Positions 9,869 to 20,445 of a DNA stretch of 64,000 nucleotides are shown here, piece after piece (within the stretch, counting starts at the first letter, position 1; each line of letters opens with the position of its first letter). The position numbers and the translations under genes are program-made. A model generated the notes under the pieces. The model was given only the letters and a program-made list of their open reading frames with translations, ran no database searches and had not been told where the DNA came from. Source of the stretch: Aricia agestis (Eukaryota; Arthropoda; Insecta; Lepidoptera; Lycaenidae); NCBI RefSeq assembly GCF_905147365.1, contig NC_056415.1, positions 12,542,001 through 12,606,000 on the forward strand. Direction: 5' to 3'.

Positions 9869-10672
9869 CTAGATGTCCCGCGCGGCTTCGCCCGCGTAAA
9901 TTAGAAATTTTACAGAATCCGTAGGTACATTTTCCCATAAAAAATATATCCCCCGTTTTTCCCACATTTTCCTGAGTTTCTTCTGTCGTATTAGTCTTAG
10001 AGTAATAATATAATATAACCTTCTCGATAAATGATGAGTCTTACTCGATAAATGATCTATCTAACACTGAGATAAGTTTTTAAATCGGACCTGTAGTTTC
10101 TGAGATTGACGCGTTCAAGCAAACATACTCTTCAGGTTTATAATATTAGGTAGATATAGATTTTTTTTAATTATCGCTTGACAAACTCGAGTCTCGATCT
10201 AAAAGACTATGAAATGGTATAATATGGTAGTGATGATGATGATGATGATGATGAAGAATGTAATTTGCATAGTAGCATATGCTTTCTGTTCTTAAAACAA
10301 CGCCGAAACTCCCAAACTTGTATCTATAAAGAATCAGGAATTCTCTCAGCACCTTCCGAACCACGGTATACCAGGTATATCTCGGTGCAAAATCTTACTT
10401 GTTGGTAGCATATGCTTAGAATACTTCTCACGAAACCGGAGTCACCATATGTTTCCCTATAAGTTTTGAGGAGTTCCCTCGATTACTTATGGATCCTTCA
10501 TCAGATCACCACTTTTCTGAATATAATACCAAATTGGGATGATACCCTATATACCAAAAGAAAAATTTTGAAAATCGGTTAACAAACGGCGGAGTAATCG
10601 TTGAATATAAGAAAACGAACATAACACCTCCCCCATTTTGAAAGTCGGTTAAAATTGTAGCCTATGTGTTAT
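9869..10672 (-). mobile_element. Composite Helitron-like element, copy 1
   Basis: It starts CTAGATGTCCCGCGCGGCTT. TTTATAATATTAGGTAG follows at about 10136-10152. The next block runs from TATCGCTTGACAAACTC through ACGAAACCGGAGTCACC to CCCCATTTTGAAAGTCGG and GTAGCCTATGTGTTATT. The same order of blocks is present at 20477-21304, so this is a real multi-part unit. (GAT)n-type triplets lie at 10227-10253. 10673-11030 beyond it is non-coding. Confidence 0.6.
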
Positions 10673-11034
10673 TTATTTAATATTTTAATCAGCACATGAA
10701 TTGAATAACAAAATTTTTTTCAAATTAATCGTAGCACCATCTGTCAGGACAAACTAAAATTGAAATAGAATAATATTGAATGCGATGATAGCGCCGTCCG
10801 CCGGATCTAATGTAAAACATTCCAAAATTAACAACTCCTTATAAATAAGAAATTAATTGAAAAAACATTTTCCAGTAAACCAAACTGTAAATCTAAACCA
10901 TTCTCGAATCTCCACGAACACACACAAAAGATTTCATCAAAATTGGTCCAGTCGTTTAGGAGGAGTTCAGTCACATACACACGCACACAAGAAATATATA
11001 TATTAAGATAAGGTAGGTAGTATTTATTTCTTAA

Positions 11035-11228
11035 GGCGGCTCTCGACATAGGCGAACGCGTTGGCCAACGCGTCTGCAGACGCGTTGGCCCAATGTGTAG
11101 AACGGGCGTTCGCGCGTTGGCCAACGTCTAAATACCTACGGCCAACGCGCGAACGCCCGTTCTACACATTGGGCCAACGCGTCTGCAGACGCGTTGGCCA
11201 ACGCGTTCGCCTATGTCGAGTGCCGCCA
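11035..11228. mobile_element. Palindromic TTAA-flanked MITE (piggyBac-like), copy 1
   Basis: It is flanked by TTAA on both sides (11031-11034 and 11229-11232). The whole 194 bp is close to a perfect palindrome with outer ends GGCGGCTCTCGACATA and TATGTCGAGTGCCGCC. Inside each arm is a smaller palindrome, AACGCGTCTGCAGACGCGTT. It has no coding capacity. TTAA target choice is the mark of piggyBac-type transposition. Confidence 0.8.
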
Positions 11229-11241
11229 TTAAAGGTATATA

Positions 11242-11845
11242 CAGGGCTTCAAATACCGGTATTTTTTCATAACGATACTGCTTCAAGGGCATAGATAACG
11301 GTATGAAAATTTACCCGATACTAGAAGTAACGGTAAAAATTGGAATTAATACCGGTAAATATTATAACGGTAAATAGGATTTATAACGGTAAATATATGT
11401 TCTTTGATAACGTCAACTTTTGTAAAATAAGTAGCCGGGTAGGGAAGAGAAGGGAAGGGAATAGGGGAGGGGATTGGGCCTCCGGTAAACTCACTCACTC
11501 GGCGAAACACAGCGCAAGCGCATTTTCACGTTGGTTTTCTGTGAGAATGTGGTATTTCTCCGGTCGAGCCGGCCCATTCGTGCCGAAGCATGGCTCTCGG
11601 CTCTCCCACGTATATAAACTGGTGCTTGGAAGTCGGAAGTTGGGCTGCGAGTGAGATTTAGTGCACGACGCATACCGCATACCTGATACCAGAAAATATT
11701 GTTATATTTACCGGTATTTTTATAACGATATTTTTTGGTTATGTTACTAGATATCGATAAAAAATACCGTTATCTGGCTACCATTATGAAAATACCAGTA
11801 CGTAACGATATTTTTTCGGGTATTCGATAACGTTATGAAGCCCTG
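11242..11845. mobile_element. hAT-type non-autonomous element with 8-bp target duplication
   Basis: The ends are CAGGGCTTCAAATACC and CGTTATGAAGCCCTG (inverted over CAGGGCTTCA). A perfect 8-bp duplication GGTATATA flanks it at 11234-11241 and 11846-11853. Eight-bp duplications with CAGGG ends are typical of hAT. The interior is rich in ACCGGTA and AACGGTA motifs. A SINE copy sits inside at 11434-11612. Confidence 0.85.
11434..11612 (-). mobile_element. SINE copy 3 (3' part missing), nested in the hAT element
   Basis: It holds the GGGAAGGGAATAGGG tract, the GCCTCCGGTAAACTCACTC block and the head ending CCCACGTA. The tail block with GGGGGCAAACGAG and poly-T is absent, so part was lost after or during insertion. 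It must be younger than the surrounding hAT element. Confidence 0.75.
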
Positions 11846-11853
11846 GGTATATA

Positions 11854-13401
11854 CACACACTGGCAAAATTAGCGGAACATAGGTGAAAAGGGCCAAAACT
11901 TGAACTGAAGTGGGTCGGGCTGTCTGAAAGCCTTTTTTATAGCTTCTAAGCTCATTCAAGAAATAAAATATTGAACAAAACTGGCAAGTTGACAGGGTTT
12001 TTATAGCAATTATGCCCTAATAAGTGTTTTTCGATTATTGACGTTGTAAGTGTTCCTGATAAGAATGGCGTTTTAGCGGGGTGCAAGGTATGCTCAGCTC
12101 ATTTGATTGTTTGGTTTTTGGAAGACCACATTGCTTAGATACAAAATTAGTGATTTCCCAGCATCTGCGACACCTAGAGCTGTAACCACGATAGAGAAAG
12201 GTCACACCTACCGTCCGGTCAGTCAGGCCTTAGGTGTGTCGGCTTCCGTGGTTCATCGTAACTTTCAACGCTTCAGAGAGACTGGATCTTACGTTCGGAG
12301 ACGAGAACAAGGCAGATATCGGGTGACAATGGTTCAGGATGACCATTTTTAAGGAAACAAAACTTAAGAAATCGACCTTAAACTGCTATGTAGACACGAA
12401 ACCTGTCGGAACAGATCCAAGATGAACGTGTAAGTGATTGTACAGTAAGAAGAAGACTCAAAGAAGTTAAATTAAACTCAAAAGTGCCAGCAAGGGCACC
12501 AAAACTTGAGACAGGAAACCGAAGAGCCAGGCTAAGATTTGCGCGTGAACATCAAAATTAGACAAGTGAGTGAAATCTTGTGCTGTACAGTGATGGGAGC
12601 AAATTCTGTGTACATTGTATTGACGGGTGATAAAGAATGTGGATAAATCATAAGGAAAGCTACAGGCCATCAAACTTACCGGAAACAGTGGCCTATGACG
12701 CAGGCTTCGTAATGGTTTGGAGTTGCATATGATTTGGAGCCCGCATGGAGATGATGATTATAGATGATGGTACTTTGACAGTACAGGGCTATAGCACCGA
12801 AATCCTGGAACTGCATGGTGTTCCTTTTACACAATTTTAGGTAGTAATTTCAATTTTATGTGCGTCCATAGAGTAAGAAAATTGGGCATTATTACCTAAA
12901 CGATGCTGGCGCAGCCCAGGTGGAGAGGCCAGCGTGGTCTACAGATGTGGATCCGATTGAAGACGTGTGGCACATCAATGGGTGAACAGTACGAGTTAAA
13001 ACTCCAGCTCCAAAATGTGTCCAGGAGCTCGAGTTGGCGCTACTGGAGGAGTAGGAGAATATCCCACAGGAAATGATTGACAATTAAAATGCAAGCATGG
13101 AATGGCGTATCCAGGCCCTCTTGAGATCTATAGAAGGCATTACACGCTTTTAACATGGCATTTCTTTAATAAAAATGGAGAATTTATCTTAAAAACTTAC
13201 TACTAAAATTTCAAAGATTTTCTTAATTTTTTTATTTTTGCTGATTTTTTTCTATTTTTCACGTTTTTATGCCCTAAATTTATATATTTATAATTTATTT
13301 TTTTATAATCAATTAGTAAATAAATAAATATATAAAAATCAGTGAACAATTTAAAAAAAAATTGAAAATGTTGTTATGTTCCTCTAATTTTGCCGGTGTG
13401 T
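11854..13401 (+). mobile_element. Degraded Tc1-like transposon
   Basis: Terminal inverted repeats: CACACACTGGCAAAATTAGC at the left and its complement, TAATTTTGCCGGTGTG, at the right. The left end abuts a TA. Pieces of transposase are readable on the + strand. First comes an N-terminal helix-turn-helix (VSQALGVSASVVHRNFQRF, about 12217-12273), then RRLKEVKLNSKVPARAPKL, VLYSDGSKFCVH and YDAGFVMVWSC, all broken by stops and frameshifts. Tc1 family by domain order; not functional. Confidence 0.8.
12107..13150 (+). pseudogene. Tc1-like transposase relic
   Basis: The best frame (12107-12352) holds the HTH DNA-binding part, including RAVTTIEKGHTYRPVSQAL, with a typical Tc1 arrangement. The catalytic DDE region survives only as scattered pieces in several frames: LYSDGSKFC around 12575-12620, VMVWSC around 12710, and a C-terminal NASMEWRIQALLRS around 13090-13130. 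Many stops separate them. Confidence 0.7.
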
Positions 13402-13416
13402 TTATTTTAGGTGTAA

Positions 13417-14187
13417 TGGCGGCTCTCGACATAGGCGAACGCGTTGGCCAACGCGTCTGCAGACGCGTTGGCCCAATGTGTAGAACGGGCGTTCGCGCGT
13501 TGGCCAACGTCTAAATACCTACGGCCAACGCGCGAACGCCCGTTCTACACATTGGGCCAACGCGTCTGCAGACGCGTTGGCCCAATGTGTAGAACGGGCG
13601 TTCGCGCGTTGGCCGTAGGTATTTAGACGTTGGCCGACGCATCTGCGAGCTTGCCGCGCGGGTCGGAAATGTCGGCAAAAGATCAAAGGACATTTGTCGC
13701 AAGCTTCGCGCTCCATCCACACATAGGCCGCGCGATCAGTTTGCCCGGAGTTATAATTATGATAATTATTATAATATGTAATAATTTTTGTATGTAATAA
13801 TTTAATAAATAATAAGTAGGTAATAAAATAATTACTTATATTATTTTAATATTATAAAATATTATGTAAAAGTGAGTTTATTTCTTTGTTTGTTACGTTT
13901 TCTCGCCTTTTATTTATTTATTTCCAGAATACTCTTTAAAAACTTTTTCTTGTCCACATTTACAAAGTAATTATAAGCTGTGAATAAATAAACAGCTGCA
14001 GCTGTTAGCGACTAAACATCCATTTTGAATCCGTCCGCACATTGGCGCGATCCAAAGCATACTGAACGACCTTCCTATGTGTGGATTACTCACAAACGCC
14101 GTTGCAAGCGCACTGCCAACGCGTCTGCAGACGCGTTGGCCAACGCGTTCGCCTATATCAAGAGCCGGCATATGTCGAGAGCCGCCA
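13417..14187. mobile_element. TTAA-family palindromic element, longer copy 2
   Basis: The perfect outer inverted repeat TGGCGGCTCTCGACATA / TATGTCGAGAGCCGCCA matches the ends of the copy at 11035. The flanks are GTAA and TAAC, each one base from TTAA. The left part repeats the palindromic arms, with an extra inverted unit at 13565-13640. The middle carries another short inverted pair (TCCACACATAGG at about 13718, CCTATGTGTGGA at about 14075), which looks like a further nested insertion. Confidence 0.7.
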
Positions 14188-14196
14188 TAACAAATG

Positions 14197-14645
14197 TACA
14201 GTTCGACAAGGTTTTATTTGAACGTGGGGACATTGACGGTAGCGCTACTGGTAAAGGAGAACTGTCAAACATAATATGTAAAAAACGCGGATTCTTATCC
14301 AAATTAGTTTCTTCTCATTAACTCGATAAAAATACAACATTTTAAAAATCCGCTAGGTCGATCTCTCAATGATAGAATTTTATACAATGTGTTAAAATAT
14401 TAACTTAGTTCAATGCACGGTTGAAAAAATCGTCAAAATTAGATGCATCTTTGTGATTTTTTTCTATCGAGAAAATTTTAAGATATCGTGTTTTTGCTCA
14501 GATCGAATTCTCGGAAATATAATGTAGTAGGTATCTAATTTTACAAAATGAAACAATTCGGGGCATAATATTTTAAAGTATAAAAATGAATTATAAAATC
14601 GACACTTTAGGGTTAGTCACCTCCTTAAAGCCTTGTCGAACTGTA
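14197..14645. mobile_element. TA-flanked MITE (Tc1/mariner-like)
   Basis: TACAGTTCGACAAGG at the left and CCTTGTCGAACTGTA at the right are exact inverted copies, each ending in TA. The 450-bp interior has no gene. It fits a mariner-type MITE. Confidence 0.7.
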
Positions 14646-14680
14646 TAACACATATGACACATTGGCATTTGGCGGTGACT

Positions 14681-15040
14681 AACGGCCGTTCCCAATATTT
14701 GATCTATCTCTGGTTTTGCCCTACTAGAGATAGGATTAGCTCACATTAGACATTAGAGACATATATTTTATGTCAATTGTGAGCTATTACGATCTCCAAA
14801 ACATTGTGTGTGACAGTGACATTTGGATGTCAAACCCATACAAAGATTTTTGTCGTTTGGAGGACCGTGATGTCAAAGCGACGCCATATTATGATGAACT
14901 TTAGCGTTTTACGGCCGTTCCCAATATTTGATCTATCTCTGGTTTTGCCCTACTAGAGCTATCTCTAGTAGGGCAAAACTGTCACTGTCACACACAATGT
15001 TTTGGAGATCGTGACGTCACACTCTGTGATGGCTGTTTGC
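14681..15040. repeat. Lepidopteran MITE with internal direct repeat
   Basis: A 48-bp block beginning CGGCCGTTCCCAATATTTGA and running through TTTTGCCCTACTAGAG occurs at 14681 and again at 14911 in the same orientation. Between them is GTGACAGTGACATTTGG-type sequence, and CTAGTAGGGCAAAACTGTC inverts it at 14964. It may be two overlapping copies of one MITE. Confidence 0.55.
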
Positions 15041-15479
15041 GATCACGTGATATTACGTCGGGTTTGTTTAGAAAAATTCGATGGCCCCAACGAATAAACG
15101 TGCAAGAGCTCTTACCCAAAATTTTTTTTTTTATTTTTCGCTTGCATGGACTATGATACCTATGTAATTTTTTTGACTTAAAATAACGATTTTATAGCAA
15201 TGTAAATCTTTATTGTACGGAAAAATAATAACATATATCACATTAAAATTAAAACATGCGCTTATTTGTTTATTTGAGTTCACCAGAATAAACGTGTTAA
15301 AACAATCTGGCGCTCGTGGCTATCTTTTCCTTTGGGTTATAACTCTTACATGATTATTCATGTAAAAATGCAAGCGACTTCTATCACTAATGCCTCATTG
15401 CAGATGGCGAAACTTTGAATATAATAATCACATCTATTCTATTATCTTTTACTAACATCTCTTGTCTTTTCTGCTTTTG

Positions 15480-17200
15480 TAAAGGTTATTCGAAGAGCTA
15501 TTGTAAAGTTTATCACAAGAGCTGCTGGTGAGTTGCCGGTCTTTTTAAGAGGGAATACGCTCTCTCCTTGAAGGTTTGCAGGTCATATATGTCCGAAAAT
15601 ACTGCTGACAGTTCATTCCAAATTTTACAGTACGCGGCAGAAATTTAAGCGAAAAAGCACGGTGGAAGTCTGCCACTCATCAAGGTATCATTACCTTGAT
15701 GAGAGAAAAATATACCATCCATGAGGATTGTATAGTATAAAAATATACCATCCTCATTTATGGTATATTTTTAACGTGGAACGATGGCGAAAAGTTGCAG
15801 GAGGTACCTATGTATACCTATAAATTCCTCAGAGCACTCCCCGTGATACAACCGATTGGGGATGCAGAGTGAAGCTATTTACGTAATTCTCTCGGCGTAA
15901 TTCCAAGGGGTCCAGCCTGTTTGAAACATTATGGCAGTCAACAATTCGAGCGGCCCTTCGTTGGATACGATCAAAAGGGATTTGTTGGTATTTTGGGGTC
16001 CCTGCCCAGATATGAAAACAGTATTCCATATGAGGCCGAACCTGCACCTTGTAGAGTTGCAGGCATTGGTCCAGACTGAAATGCTGTCTCGACCTGTTAA
16101 GAACAGAATTAGAAAACTATCGTCTACCGCATTCAGAGATTTTCTCCTGTGAATTCTCTATTTTAGACATAAGTTCGTTTCGACTCTCGATGACATTTAG
16201 CCAAGAAATATGGTGGAAGCCGGTAGATAGGGCATCACCTGTACTATCATCCGTATAGCAATAAATGCCATTGGAATGTAACATGTCATTGATCTGCCAA
16301 AAAACTTGTGACCAATTTGCATAAATTCTCGGGGAGCCCATAATGTGATGGAAGCTTTGATAGTAACGCTTTGAGCCAAACCCGATCAAAGGCCTTCGCA
16401 ATGTCCAAACTAACAGCCAATGTGTCTCCTCTCCACACAATCACCTGAGCCCAACGATGAGTTTTGTACGCCAAGAGATAACCAGCCAAACGACCTGTAC
16501 TGTATGTCGTGTTTGTCGCTTTGTAATGTCTGGCCGCCCAAGTATCGAAAGAGTTGATAATGGATTCCATTATCTTCGAGATGACGGAGGCTTAAGCAAT
16601 TGGTCTGTAGTTGGAAGGATTTGAGCGGTTACCTTTTTTTGGGGATCGAGTACACTAAGGCTGTCTTCTAAGAAGCCGGGACAATGCCAGAAGAGGAGAA
16701 CCAAAAACGACGCGTTAAGACCGGAGCCAACTCTGGAGCAAACTTTTTCAGCACAATAGGAGGGATTCCGTCAGGCCCACTCGACTTTTGGATATCAAGG
16801 GCACGCAGGGCTATTCACACTGAGCGCTGACGTAACCTATTACCTAATATCCCACATGATGCCCCTGCATCGTGGTATGGTCGGCGGTTTTTATCCCAAG
16901 GTCATCAAGGGTCGAGTTAGACGCAAGAAGCTTACCCAGAAGATCGTCTTTGTATTTGTCGTGTCGTGTCGTGGGCCTACGATCCATTTCCTACTTGTAG
17001 GGATGACAGGATGGCTTGTAAAAATACCCTTCAATAGCTTAGGCCAGAGACCAGAATTCACGGGTTCCCAAAGGAAGGTCGAGTCTCTCACCAATACTAT
17101 TGACGTGCTGTTTGATCTCTCTCTTGAAGGATCTATAGGCAAGGTTGTACTCCATTTTATATGTATGTGTCCACGCATAGACGCGAGATAGGTCAATATT
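15480..17200 (-). pseudogene. Degraded non-LTR retrotransposon (reverse transcriptase remnants)
   Basis: Read on the - strand, the RT finger/palm part VSLDIAKAFDRVWLKALLSK (about 16430-16371) is followed by LPENLCKLVTSFLADQ. The frame then shifts and continues with INDMLHSNGIYCYTDDSTGDA, carrying the YxDD catalytic motif. The thumb/C-terminal piece VRPHMEYCFHIWAGTPKYQQ lies at about 16040-15980. The segment that should carry motif B (GVPQGS) is gone. Upstream, 16891-17196 has a related frame (PIDPSRERSNSTSIV). Jockey/CR1-like by wording; not functional. Confidence 0.75.
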
Positions 17201-17265
17201 TATTAACAACAACAATAGGCCAACAATTTTCTTTTCTGAACCATCAACAAGAAAATATTAGCTAA

Positions 17266-17617
17266 CTAGACGTTGCACGCGGCCTCGCCCGCATAAATGA
17301 GAAACTTTACGGAGACCGTACATTTTCCCGCAAAAAATAGCCTATTTTCTTTCACATCATGTTCTACTCTACATCTGTGCCAAATAACTTAAAAATTCAT
17401 CCAGTAGTTCGCGAGATAAGCGCCCTCAAATAATTTTAGCGGTTTTTTCTACATTTCCCTATGTTTTTTCGCTTCTATTCGTGTTATAGTGATAATTTAT
17501 AGTATATAACTTTCTTCGATAAATGAACCATCTAACAACAAAAGGATTTTTCAAATCGGACCAGTAGTTCCTGAGATTCGCGCGTTCAAACAAACAAACT
17601 CTTCTACTTTATAGATT
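17266..17617 (-). mobile_element. Helitron-like element
   Basis: It begins CTAGACGTTGCACGCGGCCT and follows the same order as the copy at 9869 (GAAACTTTACGGAGACCGT, then CCAGTAGTTCCTGAGATT), to AACTCTTCTACTTTATAG. The 5' TAATATTA end has decayed. Confidence 0.55.
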
Positions 17618-17762
17618 TACATTTTATACCATACACTAATAATGTCGTATTACATAAATAATGAATCAACTTCTTAACACTAATAAACGGGCTTTTATCT
17701 TTATAAACATGTAAAAGAAACAAAATATACAAGAATAAGCGTGTAAATGACCAGAGCAAATT

Positions 17763-18019
17763 GAAACAGCGCTTGCGCTATGTTTCGCCGAGTGAGTGAG
17801 TTTACCGGAGGCCCAATCCCCTAACCCCTACCCTATTCCCTACCCTACCCTCAACTATTTCCTTCCCTTCCCTACCCTCCCCTATTACCCAATTCCCTCT
17901 TAAAAGGCCGGCAACGCACTTGCAGCTCTTCTGATGCTGCGAGTGTCCATGGGCGACGGAAGTTGCTTTCCATCAGGTGACCCGTTTGCTCGTTTGCCCC
18001 CTTATTTCATAAAAAAAAA
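17763..18019 (+). mobile_element. SINE copy 4 (5' truncated)
   Basis: It starts inside the family at GAAACAGCGCTTGCGCTATG, lacks the Pol III-like head, and ends CCCCCTTATTTCATAAAAAA. 5' truncation is typical for LINE-mobilised elements. Confidence 0.75.
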
Positions 18020-18386
18020 GAGCATGGCTCAGGAGGAAAAAAATATACGTGGAATAACCATGCAACATTTCACTGCACTTGTTAAAACTTAATTTATGAC
18101 ACGAATAAACGTGCACTGATACAATAGTGTTAACAAGTCACATATTATTCACTAGAATAATAATTTAATATGGTTTTTCTTAAATATGTAGTAAACCGTT
18201 AATATTTGATTTTTAATAAATATATGAGCTGAAAGACATTTTTTTACCTTTAATTTGATTATACATTATATTTGTCTATTTATTATGTAGTCAAAGACCA
18301 AAGTTATGTGGCTCCAAACGTTTTTTTGGCTTCCTGAAAAGTTGTCTTTTTTTCGATTGCACGTTTATTCGTTGGGGCCATTGAAT

Positions 18387-19891
18387 TGTAATTTGTACAT
18401 TGCTTTAGTGTTTACTCATCAGTCATCATCCAAATTGGTCCAGTCAAACTAGGCTTAAATTAGTCAGGAACCTCGGAATTCGAGATACCCAGCTGTAAGT
18501 TTGTAAATATTTTGTGTATACCCTAAATGTAGTTTCAAAACCTACATTTATGGTAGGGTGTGCGCAATTAAATTTCAAGGTCAAAAGAGAATTGTTAATT
18601 TGTAATATTTTAAAATAAAGAATACAAAATTTTATATAAAATGTGTTTTATTTGGAAACTGTCCAGCAAATAAAGACAATACATTTGAACGCATATTTTA
18701 GGGTAATTATATCATTTTGGAATGTTACTACAATGTTTTTTTACAAGTGAATTCATGTACTTACAAAAAAATTTGAAGTAAAAAATACAAATAAATATCA
18801 CAATGTGGAATATTATGTTAGGCCAAGAGAATGGAATATACACTTGTAAATAAATACAAATTAAATATAATTTACAATAATTATCTTAAATTAATCCAAT
18901 TTTACTAAATACATAATAATCATAATTTCTATCGGGAAATAAATAAAAGTGCTATTCAGTGTTGCCAGAAAATTATAAAAAAATCAGAAAAACTGACAAA
19001 CACGAGAGTCAAGAATATTTTCGGGTTATTTCCCATATTTGTTAAAAACTATTGTATCGTTAAATCTACAGATTAACAAGGTATTTTGGCGCGTAGTAAA
19101 GATCAGAGCAAACTCCGCCACGCTGTAAAAGGCTATGTCGTACAAGTATGTATATTAATATACATGTGGTCGAAATAAAAGCTGATGCTGGCGTCGTTTG
19201 GATTGACAGCTGCCTTGCGTTCACGACCGGCTGACAATGTCATCGACGACACGACAAAACGTTCTAAGGCCTTGCAGTTCATAATAATATGTATAAATAT
19301 ATATAAATAAGCAATAAAAGCAGAAAAATCTGTCACAAAGAAATATTTTGCCACTCTAAATGCTGATTTTTCAATTCTCAGGTTTTCCCTGAGAAATATA
19401 TTTTGCACTTTGAAATAATATTTTGTATAAAAAAATCAAGTGTAAAATTAAATTTTCATGAGTGATTTGACTATTGAAAAATCGTAATGATGTTAATTGA
19501 GTTTGATATTTGAAAAACCAGTGACTGACTTCGAAATTATTGTTTTATAATCGTATTCATTAAAATATAATGAGACAACGATTTTAATAAGTCCTGACCA
19601 CGGACGTAAAAAAAATTACGTCCGTGGTCCTGACATCTTACTTGTTAATTATGTGCGCTAAAAGCTTTAGCGTGCGCATACTTGTAGTTATTTAAACTAC
19701 TGCAACCCAAACCACAAGTCTAGTCACAAAACTTCAAATTAAATGTAAATATATTTTGTTTAAATTTTGTGACTAGCCGTAGCTTGGACCATATCACTGT
19801 ACGACGGTACATAACCCTACTCTGTTATTAGTTACTATAAGGTTTTTATTTCAAGTTTAATAGCAACAATGAAAAATTAAAAAACCTAGCA
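18387..19891. other. AT-rich non-coding stretch
   Basis: No credible gene or well-defined mobile element was seen in these 1.5 kb apart from the hairpin at 19596-19629. Several AATAAA strings occur by base composition. Confidence 0.4.
19596..19629. repeat. Perfect 14-bp stem-loop
   Basis: GACCACGGACGTAA, six A, then TTACGTCCGTGGTC. The stem is flanked by GTCCT and CTGAC, which extend the symmetry loosely. The stem is unusually GC-rich for its surroundings. Confidence 0.7.
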
Positions 19892-20089
19892 ATGTACCAT
19901 CGAAAAAATTGATGCATTGTCAGCACGGAGCTCATACGAAGATTGTCAGTTAACGGACCTACGTCATTTGGTTGAATTATGTCAAATTAATGTAAATCGT
20001 CATATTTTGTGGGCTGGGTTTGACTTAACGCGACGTAAATTCGTTGGTCTGCCATCTGCCTATGAATCAACTTCTCTGATAGTACAAAC
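19892..20089. mobile_element. MITE with GTACCATCGA ends, copy 1
   Basis: The left end GTACCATCGAAAAAATTGAT is matched inverted by ATCAACTTCTCTGATAGTAC at the right. The interior shares GTCAGTTAACGGA and GGGTTTGACTTAACGCG wording with the family. The second copy is at 53327-53488. Confidence 0.65.
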
Positions 20090-20277
20090 AAGTGTAGAGA
20101 GTTAGCCTACTGGTCAGAACATTAAAATAGCCGTATTATTATCTAAAAATATAAGTAGCTAGCGATTACTGCTACTCAGATCAGAGATCGCCCAATGGTC
20201 GAAATTCGACCTTAGTTCCAACGACATTAGGACTACCTACTACATAATTATATTTTGTAAAAAATATTGACTTTATC

Positions 20278-20445
20278 TGCCGATCCACACTCGCGCGCGA
20301 CATCGCGCCGCGGACCGCGGCGCGGATCGCGCATTCTGATTTCTGCCAAATTTACTGATCCACACTCGCAAAGTTCGCGACATGTTCGCAATGTTGCCAC
20401 TTTTTAATTTCTTCACTTTCTTGACGCACTATAGTTTGCGCCCTT
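20278..20445. repeat. GC-rich repeat fragment and a foldback arm
   Basis: GATCCACACTCGCGCGCGACATCGC with CGCCGCGGACCGCGGCG is a strongly GC-rich palindromic piece. It is followed by TTGCCACTTTTTAATTTCTT, one arm of the foldback found complete at 36484-36614. Confidence 0.45.

Larger units (their letters stand above)
15076..18386. mobile_element. 3.3-kb unit with 30-bp terminal inverted repeats
   Basis: The left end begins ATTCGATGGCCCCAACGAAT and continues TAAACGTGCAA. The right end (18357-18386) is the same sequence inverted with one mismatch. Degenerate copies of the GAATAAACGTG core recur inside (15287, 18103, and a weaker AAGAATAAGCGTGT at 17733). Three other repeats (LINE, Helitron, SINE) lie within. 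No transposase is visible, so the class is unknown. Confidence 0.6.

Noticed and set aside
11061..11294. Frames repeated in both TTAA palindromic elements
   Set aside because: They are translations of inverted-repeat DNA, identical on both strands, without features of a protein.
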